Assembly (NCBI RefSeq): GCF_003048575.1
Contig: NZ_PIRZ01000006.1
Coordinates: 1 to 64,000, forward strand
Source of the DNA: Campylobacter concisus
Lineage (GTDB): Bacteria; Campylobacterota; Campylobacteria; Campylobacterales; Campylobacteraceae
DNA length: 64,000 nt
Direction of reading: 5' to 3'
The translations under genes and the position numbers were made by a program. Shown in pieces: positions 54,863 through 63,891 of this stretch. How positions within the stretch are numbered: the first letter of the stretch is position 1; each line of letters starts with the position of its first letter. Under the pieces are notes generated by a model. It did no database searches and was not told the DNA's origin. It saw nothing but the letters and a program-made list of their open reading frames with translations.

Positions 54863-54994
54863 TACCCAAAGCCCTCTGAGCACTCCTTAGAATCTATTTT
54901 GTTCTATTCTAAGCTTAAAAATTTATATATAAAAGATCATTAAATAATCCTTTTAAAATAAAGTATTTTTATAAATTATAAAAAACAACATATG

Positions 54995-55033
54995 TTCGCA
55001 ACTTTTATTGAACTATTCGCAACTTTTATTGAA
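54995..55033 (-). repeat. Right-end TnsB-binding-type repeats (two)
   Basis: TTCGCAACTTTTATTGAA at 54995-55012 and 55016-55033, the same 18-bp site as the left end in inverted orientation, only 3 bases apart. The outer copy lies 7 bases inside the right tip. It also supplies the TAA that ends the comM 5' frame at 55026. Confidence 0.85.
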
Positions 55034-55040
55034 TTTCACA

Positions 55041-55045
55041 ACCTC
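55041..55045. repeat. Target-site duplication, right copy (ACCTC)
   Basis: ACCTC next to the right transposon tip, identical to 40697-40701. In comM it covers the last bases of the two glycine codons GGA GGT. Confidence 0.9.
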
Positions 55046-55913
55046 CGCCAAAGATCGAGCTTTTTGTTGAAGTGTGGTGTGGTGAGCGAAAGGCTCTAGT
55101 GCTTGTAAATTCACTATCTTGCAGGTTTAGCGAGCGGTAGGCGGCGGACTTTAGCACCTCTTCTAGGCTTTGTGGTGCCATGATATAAACTAGGCGTTTT
55201 GCGCACATGCTCTTGCCACTGCCTGGGCTACCTTCAAATAAGATATTGTGCATGCCAACGGCTGCGATGACACAGGCTCTTTTGGCTCTTTCTTGGCCCA
55301 AAACGTCCTTAAAATCAAGCTCGAAGCTTAAATTTGGAACATATCTTTTGCCAGAAATTTCTATCACGTTTGAAAATAGCTCATGCGTAGCGTTAAAACG
55401 TATGCTTTTTGCAAATTCTTCATCGCTAAAAAATCTGATCGCCTCTTCCAAAGTACTAACAGCATAAATCTCTAAATTTGGGATCATGGAGGCTTTTTGA
55501 GCTATCTCTTTTGGTACTAGAATTTTTGTATTTTTGACCTGTGTGCTTAAAAAAAGTAAGATAGAAAATAAATTTGCTGTGCTTTTTACGCTTCCATCAA
55601 GTCCAAGCTCGCCAAAGACAAAAATTTTCTCTAAACTTTTTGCCTTTTGAAGAGCTATAAGAAGAGCGATAGCTAAGTCAAAATGTGAGCCGCTCTTTGG
55701 CAAATCTGAAGGGGATAAATTTATGGTAATCTTTTGTGCTGGAAAAGAAAAATCAAGTGCTAGAAGTGCTGCTTTTACGCGCTCTGTACTCTCTTTGATA
55801 CTTGTGCTTGCAAGCCCAACGATGCTAAAACCAGGAAGCCCGCGAGAGAAGATAGACTCAACGTCAATTATCTTTAGCCCATCGCCGTAAGTAGCACATC
55901 TTAAAGACTTCAT
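55041..55913 (-). pseudogene. comM: comM (YifB), 5' part, cut off by transposon
   Basis: The first 291 codons of ComM. The start MKSLRCATYGDGLKIIDVES is normal for YifB. The Lon-like ChlI domain (SIVGLASTSIKESTERVKAA, KITINLSPSDLPKSGSHFDL) and Walker A (NILFEGSPGSGKSMCAKRLV) are intact. The frame runs through FRSPHHTSTKSSIFGGG and then into the transposon, ending at 55026. The break lies between Walker A and Walker B, so neither fragment can be active. It overlaps def by 4 bases; the promoter is upstream in the tig-clpP-def string. Confidence 0.94.
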
Positions 55914-56434
55914 GAAGCTTTTTCTTTTTTTTGCTTTTTGTATTCCTTATCAAATTTTTTGCGTTTATTAAAGCCGATCTTTTCTATAAAAAGATGTCCA
56001 TCTAAATGATCATTTTCATGCTGGATAGCGATAGCTAAAAGCCCATCAGCCTTTAAGCTTTGCTCTTTGCCAAAGCGGTCTTGATATTTGATAGCCACAA
56101 TCTCATTTCTTTTTACATCTTCATAATATCCGGGCACACTAAGGCAACCCTCTTGATATACGCATTCTCCTTCACGTAGTTCAAACTTTGGATTTATGAT
56201 CTCGATTAAATTTTCTTTATCTTGTACGCCCTCATCATTGGCTAGATTTATAATAAAAATTCTTTTTGCAACACCTATCTGAATAGCTGCAAGGCCAATG
56301 CCCTCTTTTGCAATCATCGTATCATACATATCATCAAGTAGTTTGTGAAGTTCCTCATCAAAAATTTTAACCTCTTTTGAGACTTCATAAAGTTTTTTAT
56401 TTGGATAAGATAAAACCTCTAAGATCAAGCCCAA
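55910..56434 (-). CDS. def: Peptide deformylase
   Basis: A 174-aa iron metalloprotease that removes the formyl group from new proteins. The three motifs are present: GIGLAAIQIGV, EGCLSVPG (metal Cys) and QHENDHLDGHLF (HExxH with both metal His). The basic C-terminal tail is typical of the group. It starts 8 bases after the GGDEF-like gene and overlaps comM by 4 bases. Confidence 0.95.
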   Translation of the reverse strand: MGLILEVLSYPNKKLYEVSKEVKIFDEELHKLLDDMYDTMIAKEGIGLAAIQIGVAKRIFIINLANDEGVQDKENLIEIINPKFELREGECVYQEGCLSVPGYYEDVKRNEIVAIKYQDRFGKEQSLKADGLLAIAIQHENDHLDGHLFIEKIGFNKRKKFDKEYKKQKKEKAS

Positions 56435-56442
56435 ACTCCTAC

Positions 56443-57465
56443 TTATTCACCCAAAAATATAGGCTGCTCATCATCTTGTGTTAGTATTAGTTGATCTAAC
56501 GAGTAAGAGATTAATTCTTCAGCACTTCTTGTTTTTGTTATCATGCTTGAAACCACTTGGATATCAAGCTTGCACTCTTCACCATCTATCTTCCAAGGTA
56601 TAGATGAAAGCATATTTAAAATTCTGCTACCGGCTTGTTTTGTGCCATTTTCATCAGTATATTTCATAACCATAGCAAAACAGCCATCACCGTAATGAGC
56701 TACTATATCACTTCTTCTAGAAGTTCTTAAAAGAAGCTGTGATATAGCTTTATACATATTGTTTCGCTCTTTTAAATTTTTAACACGATTTGTAAATCTA
56801 TCTTTTGCTCTTACTAGTAAAAACGATGCGTTATAGCCATATCTTTTAACGGCTTCTACTTCACTTTGCACTGTGGCTACTAGAAATTTTTTATTATAAA
56901 CGTCATATGTCGTATCATAAATCGACTGCTCTTCAATAGATTTAAGCATCTTGGCTACTTCGTCATAGCTTACTTTAATGACATCAAGATGTTTATCCAT
57001 AAGGCTGTTTAATTTTATTAGGTCATGATTAAATGCGCTTAAAACATTTTGAAGAGCTAGGATATTTGTATTGTTTTTGAGTGCATCCATACGCTTTTGC
57101 ACTAGGCCTCTCATGATGCCTAAATTTTTATAGATTAGCACCACGGCTTGAAGCATACTTTTTATCTGGATAAATCCTTGCTTTATCTCTTTTTCAATAG
57201 AGATATTACTGCCTGATGGTACTGAGATCTCGGAATTTATAACTATCATATCACCGATCTCTTTTCTAAATTCATCAGGCTGTCCATCAAGCATTTTCTC
57301 AAAATAAATAGAGTAATTGTTTGGCGTAGATGGAACATTATCGTCACTTAATTCATGCAAAACATTTTCTGAAAATTTGTATATATCTACCTTTTCTTTT
57401 TCTAGAATATGTTTTAACTCAACCGCTTTTTTCTTAGGGTCTGGTGCATTATCTATCTTTATCAC
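56443..57465 (-). CDS. Degenerate GGDEF-domain protein
   Basis: A 340-aa protein. The N-terminal 170 residues are helical, with coiled-coil character (KSMLQAVVLIYKNLGIMRGL). Residues about 180-330 have the layout of a GGDEF domain: SIYDTTYDVYNKKFLVATVQ, then the catalytic loop position RRSDIVAHYGDGCFAMVM, where GGDEF reads YGDGC. The Asp-Glu pair for cyclic di-GMP synthesis is lost, so it is unlikely to make c-di-GMP and may act as a sensor or scaffold. It sits between clpP and def; in C. jejuni these two are adjacent. Confidence 0.78.
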   Translation of the reverse strand: MIKIDNAPDPKKKAVELKHILEKEKVDIYKFSENVLHELSDDNVPSTPNNYSIYFEKMLDGQPDEFRKEIGDMIVINSEISVPSGSNISIEKEIKQGFIQIKSMLQAVVLIYKNLGIMRGLVQKRMDALKNNTNILALQNVLSAFNHDLIKLNSLMDKHLDVIKVSYDEVAKMLKSIEEQSIYDTTYDVYNKKFLVATVQSEVEAVKRYGYNASFLLVRAKDRFTNRVKNLKERNNMYKAISQLLLRTSRRSDIVAHYGDGCFAMVMKYTDENGTKQAGSRILNMLSSIPWKIDGEECKLDIQVVSSMITKTRSAEELISYSLDQLILTQDDEQPIFLGE

Positions 57466-57473
57466 TTTGGGCC

Positions 57474-58064
57474 TTATTTAAAACTTTTCTCCAAAATTTT
57501 ATCAACAAGTCCGTACTCTTTGGCTTCAGCTGAGCTCATAAAGAAGTCACGCTCAGTATCTTTTACGATCTTACTTAGCTTTTGACCTGTATTTTTGGCC
57601 AAAATTCCATTCAAAATCTCTTTCATACGCAAAATTTCACGAGCTTGTATCTCGATATCAGTCGCTTGTCCTCTAGCGCCGCCAAGGGGTTGGTGTATCA
57701 TGATGCGAGAATTTGGCAATGCATATCTTTTACCTGGTGCGCCACAGCTTAGCAAAAATGCACCCATGCTAGCCGCTTGACCGATGCATATCGTGCAAAC
57801 GTCTGGCTTTATGTAGTTCATCGTGTCATAGATACTAAAGCCACTTGTTATCACGCCACCTGGTGAGTTTATATATAGATAGATATCTTTATCTGGATCC
57901 TCAGCCTCTAAAAATAGCAGCTGAGCAACGATAGAAGCGGCCATGCCGTCTTCTATCTCACCACTTAGCATAACGATCCTGTCTTTTAAAAGACGGGAAT
58001 ATATATCATAGCTTCGCTCACCTCTACTAGTTCTTTCAACTACGACAGGAACGTAATAGCTCAT
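57474..58064 (-). CDS. clpP: ATP-dependent Clp protease proteolytic subunit
   Basis: A 196-aa serine protease of the Clp barrel. The catalytic Ser is in [12 protein letters not shown], the His in [14 protein letters not shown] and the Asp in DTERDFFMS. The N-terminus [20 protein letters not shown] is standard. It overlaps the tig stop by one base and forms the tig-clpP pair found in many bacteria. Confidence 0.96.
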   Translation of the reverse strand: MSYYVPVVVERTSRGERSYDIYSRLLKDRIVMLSGEIEDGMAASIVAQLLFLEAEDPDKDIYLYINSPGGVITSGFSIYDTMNYIKPDVCTICIGQAASMGAFLLSCGAPGKRYALPNSRIMIHQPLGGARGQATDIEIQAREILRMKEILNGILAKNTGQKLSKIVKDTERDFFMSSAEAKEYGLVDKILEKSFK

Positions 58065-59395
58065 TACTCAGCCTTCTCTTTTTTACTTGCTTTTTTTTCG
58101 TCTTTTTCTTTGTTGAAAAGCTCGCTAAATAGCTTCTCTTCGATCATTGACATCTTTATAGCTGGAAGCATGCCTTGATTGCGGTACATATCAAGGTGTG
58201 CTTTTGGATCTTGTCCGCTTCTATACGCCTCAAAATAGATCGCTTGAACGACCTCTTGATCGCTTACTTTTACGCCTCTTACGCGAGCTAGCTCATCGAT
58301 AATGAAAGTTAAACGAACGCTATTTTCAGCGTCTTTTCTAAACTCGTCACGTTTTTTAGAAAGAGCATCTTTGTCCTCTCTAAATTTTTTCATATCATCT
58401 GGAGTAAATGAGCTCCATGCGTTTCTAAACTGCATATCAATCTCTTGCTCGACAATATTTTTTGGCACGTCAAATTTAAATTTCTCAACCGCAGCTTCAG
58501 CAAATTTTGGCTTAAGCTCATCATTTATAAGTTTATAAATTTTCTCTTGGCGGATTTGCTCTTTTATACGCTCATCAAGTAACTCTTCAGTTGGTTTTTC
58601 TTCATTTGGAAGTAGAGTTTTAAGCATCTCTTCATCTAGTTTTTCAGGAATTTTTCTCTCTTGAATTTCATGAAGTTTGACTTTAAAAACAGCGTCTTTG
58701 CCAGCTAAATGTGCAGCGCCGTAGTTTTCTGGGAATTTAACCTCGATATCTTTTTCGCCACCAGCTTTTATGCCTACCATACCATCTTCAAAGCCTGGGA
58801 TAAATTGATTTGAGCCGATCTCAAGCACATAGTTTTCAGCCTTGCCACCATCAAATGCTACGCCGTCAACAAAGCCTTCAAAGTCAAATTTAGCAAAATC
58901 GCCAACTTTTAGACCTCTTTTGCCATCAATTTTTTCAAGTGGAGCTATCATTTTTAGAAGTTCAGTTTTTTTCTCATCGATATCTTTTTTCAAAACACGT
59001 GGGTTTGAAAACTCAGGTATCAAACTCTCATAGCCGCTCACATCGACGCTTGGTTTAAATGAAACTGTTAGCTCAACATCGATCTTACCATCTTTTCTAT
59101 CAAATTTTGAAACGATAGGCTCGCCGATAAGATCATCGTTTTTCTTGCCTGCTTGCTTTATAGCCTCTTCTACTACATCTCTTAAGACATCTTGTTCAGC
59201 GTCGTTTGTTAGCTCTTTCTCGTAGCGTTTTAATACAACAGCAACTGGAACGTGACCTTGCCTAAAGCCATCTACTTTCATAGTTTTTGCTGCTTTTTTT
59301 GCTAGCTTTTCTACGCTAGACTTTATAGCATCTGCACTTATAGTCGTGCTTGCTAGAGTATTTACGCTATCTAGAGCTTTTGTTTTGATTTCCAT
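58064..59395 (-). CDS. tig: Trigger factor
   Basis: A 443-aa ribosome-bound chaperone and peptidyl-prolyl isomerase. The N-terminal ribosome-binding domain has the signature [18 protein letters not shown] (canonical GFRxGxxP). The FKBP domain is at about 150-245 ([40 protein letters not shown]). The C-terminal helical chaperone arms end with a charged tail, [23 protein letters not shown] precedes the ATG. First gene of the tig-clpP string. Confidence 0.95.
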   Translation of the reverse strand: MEIKTKALDSVNTLASTTISADAIKSSVEKLAKKAAKTMKVDGFRQGHVPVAVVLKRYEKELTNDAEQDVLRDVVEEAIKQAGKKNDDLIGEPIVSKFDRKDGKIDVELTVSFKPSVDVSGYESLIPEFSNPRVLKKDIDEKKTELLKMIAPLEKIDGKRGLKVGDFAKFDFEGFVDGVAFDGGKAENYVLEIGSNQFIPGFEDGMVGIKAGGEKDIEVKFPENYGAAHLAGKDAVFKVKLHEIQERKIPEKLDEEMLKTLLPNEEKPTEELLDERIKEQIRQEKIYKLINDELKPKFAEAAVEKFKFDVPKNIVEQEIDMQFRNAWSSFTPDDMKKFREDKDALSKKRDEFRKDAENSVRLTFIIDELARVRGVKVSDQEVVQAIYFEAYRSGQDPKAHLDMYRNQGMLPAIKMSMIEEKLFSELFNKEKDEKKASKKEKAE

Positions 59396-59532
59396 CTAAT
59401 TCCTTTATGAATACAAATTTTTAGCCCAAAATATAGCAGATTTTTCCTTATTTCATTGTAAATTTGTAAATTTTTATAGATATAAAAGGCGTTTTAACGT
59501 AGAATCTAGCAATAAAATTATGGAGAAAATTT

Positions 59533-60105
59533 ATGCAAGAGAGTTTTGAAAATTCGGTTAAAAACATGCTAACGATAATAGGCGAAGATCCAAATAGAGA
59601 AGGCCTTATAAAGACGCCTGAGCGTGTCTTTAAAGCATTTAAATTTCTAACTAGCGGATATGATGAAGATCCAAAAGAGGTTCTTGGTGACGCACTTTTT
59701 ACTAGCTCAAATAATGAGATGGTTTTGATGCGAAACATCGAATTTTACAGTCTTTGCGAGCACCATTTGTTGCCCATTATCGGCCGAGTGCATGTGGCGT
59801 ACATCCCAAATGGCAAGGTCGTTGGCCTTAGTAAAATTCCACGCATGGTAAATATCTACGCAAGACGCTTGCAAATTCAAGAGCAGATGACTGAGCAGAT
59901 CGCAAAAGCACTTGAGGATGTGATCGCTCCAAAAGGCGTTGGTGTCGTCGTTGAGGCTAGACATATGTGCGTTGAGATGAGGGGTGTGCAAAAGATAAAC
60001 TCAACCACTACAACCTCAGCACTTAGAGGTTGCTTTATCAAAAACGCAGACACAAGGCGAGAATTTTTCTCGCTTATAAATTCTCCTAGGGAAACGCATT
60101 TTTGA
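59533..60105 (+). CDS. folE: GTP cyclohydrolase I
   Basis: A 190-aa enzyme that starts tetrahydrofolate synthesis by converting GTP to dihydroneopterin triphosphate. Motifs: [40 protein letters not shown] (zinc Cys and two His), [14 protein letters not shown] and [17 protein letters not shown]. Length is normal. It diverges from tig, and its TGA overlaps the TTG start of fliI. Confidence 0.96.
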   Translation: MQESFENSVKNMLTIIGEDPNREGLIKTPERVFKAFKFLTSGYDEDPKEVLGDALFTSSNNEMVLMRNIEFYSLCEHHLLPIIGRVHVAYIPNGKVVGLSKIPRMVNIYARRLQIQEQMTEQIAKALEDVIAPKGVGVVVEARHMCVEMRGVQKINSTTTTSALRGCFIKNADTRREFFSLINSPRETHF

Positions 60106-61409
60106 GCTTAGAGCATATAAATTTAAAGCTTAAGGAGGGTGTGAAACTCTCAAACACCTTTGGCATCATAACTAAAATCACAGCTACAACTATCGAGATC
60201 ACTGGACTTCGTCCAAGCATCGGAGACATCGTGCGTATAGTTGCAAAAGATAAGAGCAAAAATGGTCTTGGCATGGTTACACAAATAAAGACAGATGGCG
60301 CTTATATCAGTCCATTTGGCTTTGTCGAGGGCTTTAGGATAGGTGACTTTGTCTATGAGAGCGATCAGGGCATGAGCATACCAGTGGGGCCAAATTTGCT
60401 AGGCCGCGTGGTCGATCCATTTATGAAGCCCATAGACGGCAAAGGAGCGATCGAGACGACTGAATATATGCCGATCATGAGAGCGCCGATAGATGCGATG
60501 AAAAGGGGGCTTATAAATGAGCCATTTAGTGTTGGTATAAAGACGATAGATGGGCTACTTACTTGTGGTAAGGGTCAAAAGCTGGGAATTTTTGCAGGTT
60601 CAGGTGTGGGCAAATCAACCCTAATGGGCATGATCGTAAAAAATACGCTAGCACCGATAAAAGTAGTCGCGCTAATAGGCGAGCGCGGCCGTGAGGTACC
60701 CGAATTTATCGAAAAAAACCTAGGCGGTGACCTAGAGGGTACGGTCATCATCGTAGCGACCAGCGATGACAGCTCGCTCATGCGAAAGTACGGTGCATTT
60801 TGTGCGATGAGCGTGGCTGAGTACTTCAAACAGCAGGGCAACGATGTGCTTTTCATCATGGATAGCGTTACGCGTTTTGCGATGGCACAGCGCGAGATCG
60901 GCCTTGCACTTGGCGAGCCACCGACCTCAAAAGGCTATCCACCAAGCTCGCTCACACTCCTGCCACAGCTAATGGAGCGCGCCGGCAAAGAGGAGGGTAA
61001 GGGCAGTATCACGGCATTTTTCACCGTGCTAGTCGAGGGCGATGATATGAGCGACCCGATAGCCGACCAAAGCCGCTCTATCCTAGACGGGCACATCGTG
61101 CTAAGTCGTGAGCTAACGGATTTTGGAATTTATCCACCTATCAATATCCAAAACTCAGCCTCGCGTGTCATGGGAGATGTGATCAGTAAAGAGCATAAGC
61201 TAAATGCGATGAAATTTAAGCGCCTTTACTCGCTTTTAAAAGAAAATGAGGTCTTGCTTCGCATCGGCGCATATCAAAAGGGAAGTGACAAGGAGCTTGA
61301 CCTTGCGATCTCGAAAAAAGAATTTATGGAGAGTTTCTTGAAACAAAGCTCAGAAGAGGCCTTTGCGCTCGAAGAGGTCGAAGAACTGCTTGATAAGATC
61401 AATCAGTAA
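60102..61409 (+). CDS. fliI: Flagellum-specific ATPase FliI
   Basis: A 435-aa ATPase of the flagellar type III export apparatus, related to F1-beta. Walker A is [14 protein letters not shown]. Other motifs: [38 protein letters not shown] (Walker B), [16 protein letters not shown] and [20 protein letters not shown]. It starts at TTG 60102, overlapping the folE stop, with AGGGA upstream. C. jejuni shows the same folE-fliI pairing. Confidence 0.95.
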   Translation: MSLEHINLKLKEGVKLSNTFGIITKITATTIEITGLRPSIGDIVRIVAKDKSKNGLGMVTQIKTDGAYISPFGFVEGFRIGDFVYESDQGMSIPVGPNLLGRVVDPFMKPIDGKGAIETTEYMPIMRAPIDAMKRGLINEPFSVGIKTIDGLLTCGKGQKLGIFAGSGVGKSTLMGMIVKNTLAPIKVVALIGERGREVPEFIEKNLGGDLEGTVIIVATSDDSSLMRKYGAFCAMSVAEYFKQQGNDVLFIMDSVTRFAMAQREIGLALGEPPTSKGYPPSSLTLLPQLMERAGKEEGKGSITAFFTVLVEGDDMSDPIADQSRSILDGHIVLSRELTDFGIYPPINIQNSASRVMGDVISKEHKLNAMKFKRLYSLLKENEVLLRIGAYQKGSDKELDLAISKKEFMESFLKQSSEEAFALEEVEELLDKINQ

Positions 61410-61485
61410 AATTTCATAGTGTCTGAAGTGCGACTAAAATATAATCAAATCTTTATATTTATTATCAAAAATGGTGGTGATTTCG

Positions 61486-61821
61486 TTGCTTTGTTTTAGG
61501 TGTGAAAATTGCGGTCAAAAAATCAATAAATTTACGTTTTCTTATCTCATTTTTGGTCCAGAAAAGCGATGCTGCAAAAAGTGCAGGAGCGAATTTGAAG
61601 TGGTAAATCTTTTTAAGATAGCAAACGAGATATATGCCAGTGCTTCTTTTATAGCGATGATAGCACTATTTAGTGCAGTCCACTCAATATTTTTTAATAA
61701 TAAAAAAGAATATTTTCTAGCTGCTTTTATTATCTTTGTGGTTTTATATTTCGTGGTAAAAGTAGTAGTTTTGCACTTTGTGTCATATAAGATGACAAAG
61801 CGAGGAGATCAGCTTGAATAA
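61486..61821 (+). CDS. Small zinc-ribbon membrane protein (first copy)
   Basis: A 111-aa protein with paired cysteines CFRCENCGQ and CCKKCRSEF, a rubredoxin-like zinc ribbon, then two membrane helices (about 50-72 and 77-97) and a basic end. The start is uncertain. An ATG at 61471 has no ribosome site, whereas TTG 61486 has GGTGGTGA five bases upstream, as at rpsU. It is a paralogue of the next gene and overlaps it by 8 bases. Function unknown. Confidence 0.65.
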   Translation: MLCFRCENCGQKINKFTFSYLIFGPEKRCCKKCRSEFEVVNLFKIANEIYASASFIAMIALFSAVHSIFFNNKKEYFLAAFIIFVVLYFVVKVVVLHFVSYKMTKRGDQLE

Positions 61822-62161
61822 GCCAAAACTCACACACTTTACATGCCCAAACTGCGGTCACAGAGTCGATAAAATTTCAAAATTTTGGGACTTTTTTGAT
61901 AAAAAACTACTTATTTGCAAAGGTTGTGATAGCGAATTTGAGGTAAGCGAGCGAGCTAAATTTATACTAAACGGTTATGAGTGGATATTTATCCTGCTGT
62001 GGATTTTAGTAGTGACACTCATGCAAATTTTCGTAGACGAAAAACAAATTTTCTCGCTCACGTCAGTGATCATCGGTACTTTTGTCTTTGTCTTGGTACG
62101 AAGTATCATCTTACTGCTGATCCCATACAAAATAACTAAAGTCGGTAAGAAAAAGGCTTAA
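61814..62161 (+). CDS. Small zinc-ribbon membrane protein (second copy)
   Basis: A 115-aa paralogue of the preceding protein. Zinc-ribbon pairs are FTCPNCGHRV and LICKGCDSEFEV, followed by two membrane helices (EWIFILLWILVVTLMQIF and SVIIGTFVFVLVRSIILLLI). It starts at TTG 61814 with GAGGAG upstream. The tandem copies probably arose by duplication. It converges with the AAA+ gene, and the stop codons overlap. Function unknown. Confidence 0.68.
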   Translation: MNKPKLTHFTCPNCGHRVDKISKFWDFFDKKLLICKGCDSEFEVSERAKFILNGYEWIFILLWILVVTLMQIFVDEKQIFSLTSVIIGTFVFVLVRSIILLLIPYKITKVGKKKA

Positions 62162-63891
62162 GAGCCAAATCCCATCTTTTTATCCTCACCAAAGCTAGAG
62201 TTTAGCTCGCGCTCTATCGTGGTTTTAAAGTCCTCAAAGGTAAAGATCCCATCATCTTTTATAGCGACTTTCAAAGCGGTATTTTTTAGTGCAAGGACGA
62301 TCTGCGCGCCACTTAGGTTAAACTCAGCCAGTCTTTCTACGCTAAAGCCATCTTCAAAGCTCGCATTTTCAGGCAAAATTTTACGCCAAATGGCAAGCCT
62401 GCCGTTAAAATCAGGCTTTTTAAACTCGATCTTATAATCAAACCTTCTAGAAAACGCCACATCAAGGCTTTGCAAGAAATTTGTCGTGGCGATCAGCACG
62501 CCTTCAAAACGCTCGATCTGCTCTAAGAAGATATTTTGCATTTGATTATGCATCTTTTCAGCCCCGCTCGAGCTCTCCACTCTCGTGCTTAAAAACTGAT
62601 CGGCCTCGTTTAGCAAGAGCACCGGCTCGCTGCCACTTTTTTTGCAAATTTCTTTGTAAGTATCAAAAATTTTCCTTACATTTTGCTCGCTCTCGCCGAC
62701 ATATTTGCTTAAAATTTTTGAGCAGTCAAAGCTTAAAATTTGCTTCTTTAGGCTTTTTGCAAGCCCAACGGCGCTCATGGTTTTACCAGTGCCAGGCTCA
62801 CCGTAAAAGATAATCTTGGCGTCTATGTTTTTTCTAGTTTTTATGCCCCAGCTACTAAGTCTAGCGAGCACTTTTTTATCGACTTGCTTTAGTATCGTGC
62901 TTAAAAGCTGCTTTGTCTTTTCGTTTAGCACGACGTCTTCTAGGCTCGTTACTGGCTCAATGAGCTCAAAAATTTCTTGCTCTTTTACCAGGCTTTCGAT
63001 CTTGATTTTCTTGCTATTTTTGTCATTTTTTGGGTGCATTATGCTTTGCAAAATTTCTTCATTTATAAAAAAGCTCTTGCTTACATTGCCATAAGCGTTT
63101 AAAACCTCGTCGTAGTCAATGAGTGCGCTCTCGATGAGCCTTGAGCCATCCTCTAAAAGAGTACGATTTTTGATGCGTTCAAGCTCATCTTTGCTTATTA
63201 GCCCAACTAGCGTGTTTAGGTCGCGACCATTTTCAAAGTCGCCCGCGTACTCCTCTTTTAAAAGGGCTAAAAATATGATCTGCTCTTTTTCGTCAAGTGA
63301 GTTTTCTTTAAAAATTTGCTCTATCTTTAGGCTGATCTTGCTTAGTTTTACACGCTCATTGATTCGCTTTGTAAGCTCAGAAATTTGCTCATTTATCCGC
63401 TTTTTGGCATCACTTGAGCTGTTTTCAAAAATGGCAGCCTTTGAGTAAAGCTCCACCTTTAAAAACTGATCTTTTAAATACTCCAAATGATCTTCATATG
63501 GCGTAAGCTCTGGCAAATTTATATCAGCGTTGCCATCTTCAAGAATTTTTAAAAATGTGGCTGATAGAGAAATTTCAGAATGAAGCAACGAAAGAAGCCC
63601 TTGAGCTGAAGCCCTTTGCGTGCTCTCAGGTATTTTAAAAAGACTATAATTTTGTACAATCCAACCGCTATCAAGCAAATTTTTTATAAATTTTAGATAC
63701 AAAAGCTGCTTATCATTTTGTGTGCCAAAGACTGCTCCAAGTAGCTCAAAAACGCTCATATTAGCCGTTCCTTGCACATAAGCTTTACTTAGATATTTTA
63801 AAATTTCTCCCTCTTCATCGCCACACTTTATCAGCTCGTAAATTTTGCTTTTTTTGAGGTCCTGGTTTAAAAAATCAAGCAAGTATTTCAC
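62158..63891 (-). CDS. AAA+ ATPase with unknown N-terminal domain
   Basis: A 577-aa protein. The first 310 residues are helical and unrecognised (a region like LSKISLKIEQIFKENSLDEK suggests helical bundles). The C-terminal AAA+ module has Walker A FYGEPGTGKTMSAVGLAKSL, Walker B PVLLLNEADQFLS, sensor 1 VLIATTNFLQSLD and arginine finger region AFSRRFDYKIEF. It resembles single-ring remodelling ATPases of the FtsH/CDC48-like class without a protease. The start is GTG 63891 with AAGGA nine bases upstream; its G is shared with the stop codon of the upstream gene. Substrate unknown. Confidence 0.75.
   Translation of the reverse strand: MKYLLDFLNQDLKKSKIYELIKCGDEEGEILKYLSKAYVQGTANMSVFELLGAVFGTQNDKQLLYLKFIKNLLDSGWIVQNYSLFKIPESTQRASAQGLLSLLHSEISLSATFLKILEDGNADINLPELTPYEDHLEYLKDQFLKVELYSKAAIFENSSSDAKKRINEQISELTKRINERVKLSKISLKIEQIFKENSLDEKEQIIFLALLKEEYAGDFENGRDLNTLVGLISKDELERIKNRTLLEDGSRLIESALIDYDEVLNAYGNVSKSFFINEEILQSIMHPKNDKNSKKIKIESLVKEQEIFELIEPVTSLEDVVLNEKTKQLLSTILKQVDKKVLARLSSWGIKTRKNIDAKIIFYGEPGTGKTMSAVGLAKSLKKQILSFDCSKILSKYVGESEQNVRKIFDTYKEICKKSGSEPVLLLNEADQFLSTRVESSSGAEKMHNQMQNIFLEQIERFEGVLIATTNFLQSLDVAFSRRFDYKIEFKKPDFNGRLAIWRKILPENASFEDGFSVERLAEFNLSGAQIVLALKNTALKVAIKDDGIFTFEDFKTTIERELNSSFGEDKKMGFGS

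Larger units (their letters stand above)
40702..55040. mobile_element. Tn7-like transposon inserted in comM
   Basis: A 14,339-bp element. The left tip reads TGTAAGATTCAATAAAAGTT inward and the right tip, read inward, TGTGAAATTCAATAAAAGTT, so the ends are the TGT...ACA type of Tn7. It is flanked by the 5-bp duplication ACCTC. Multiple copies of an 18-bp site lie inside both ends. Left module: tnsA, tnsB, tnsC, tniQ. Middle: a six-gene chelate-uptake operon. Right module, opposite strand: a tnsE-like gene and a pentapeptide-repeat gene. Both halves of comM flank it. No CRISPR array or cas gene is present. All transposition genes are intact, so it may still be mobile. Confidence 0.93.
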
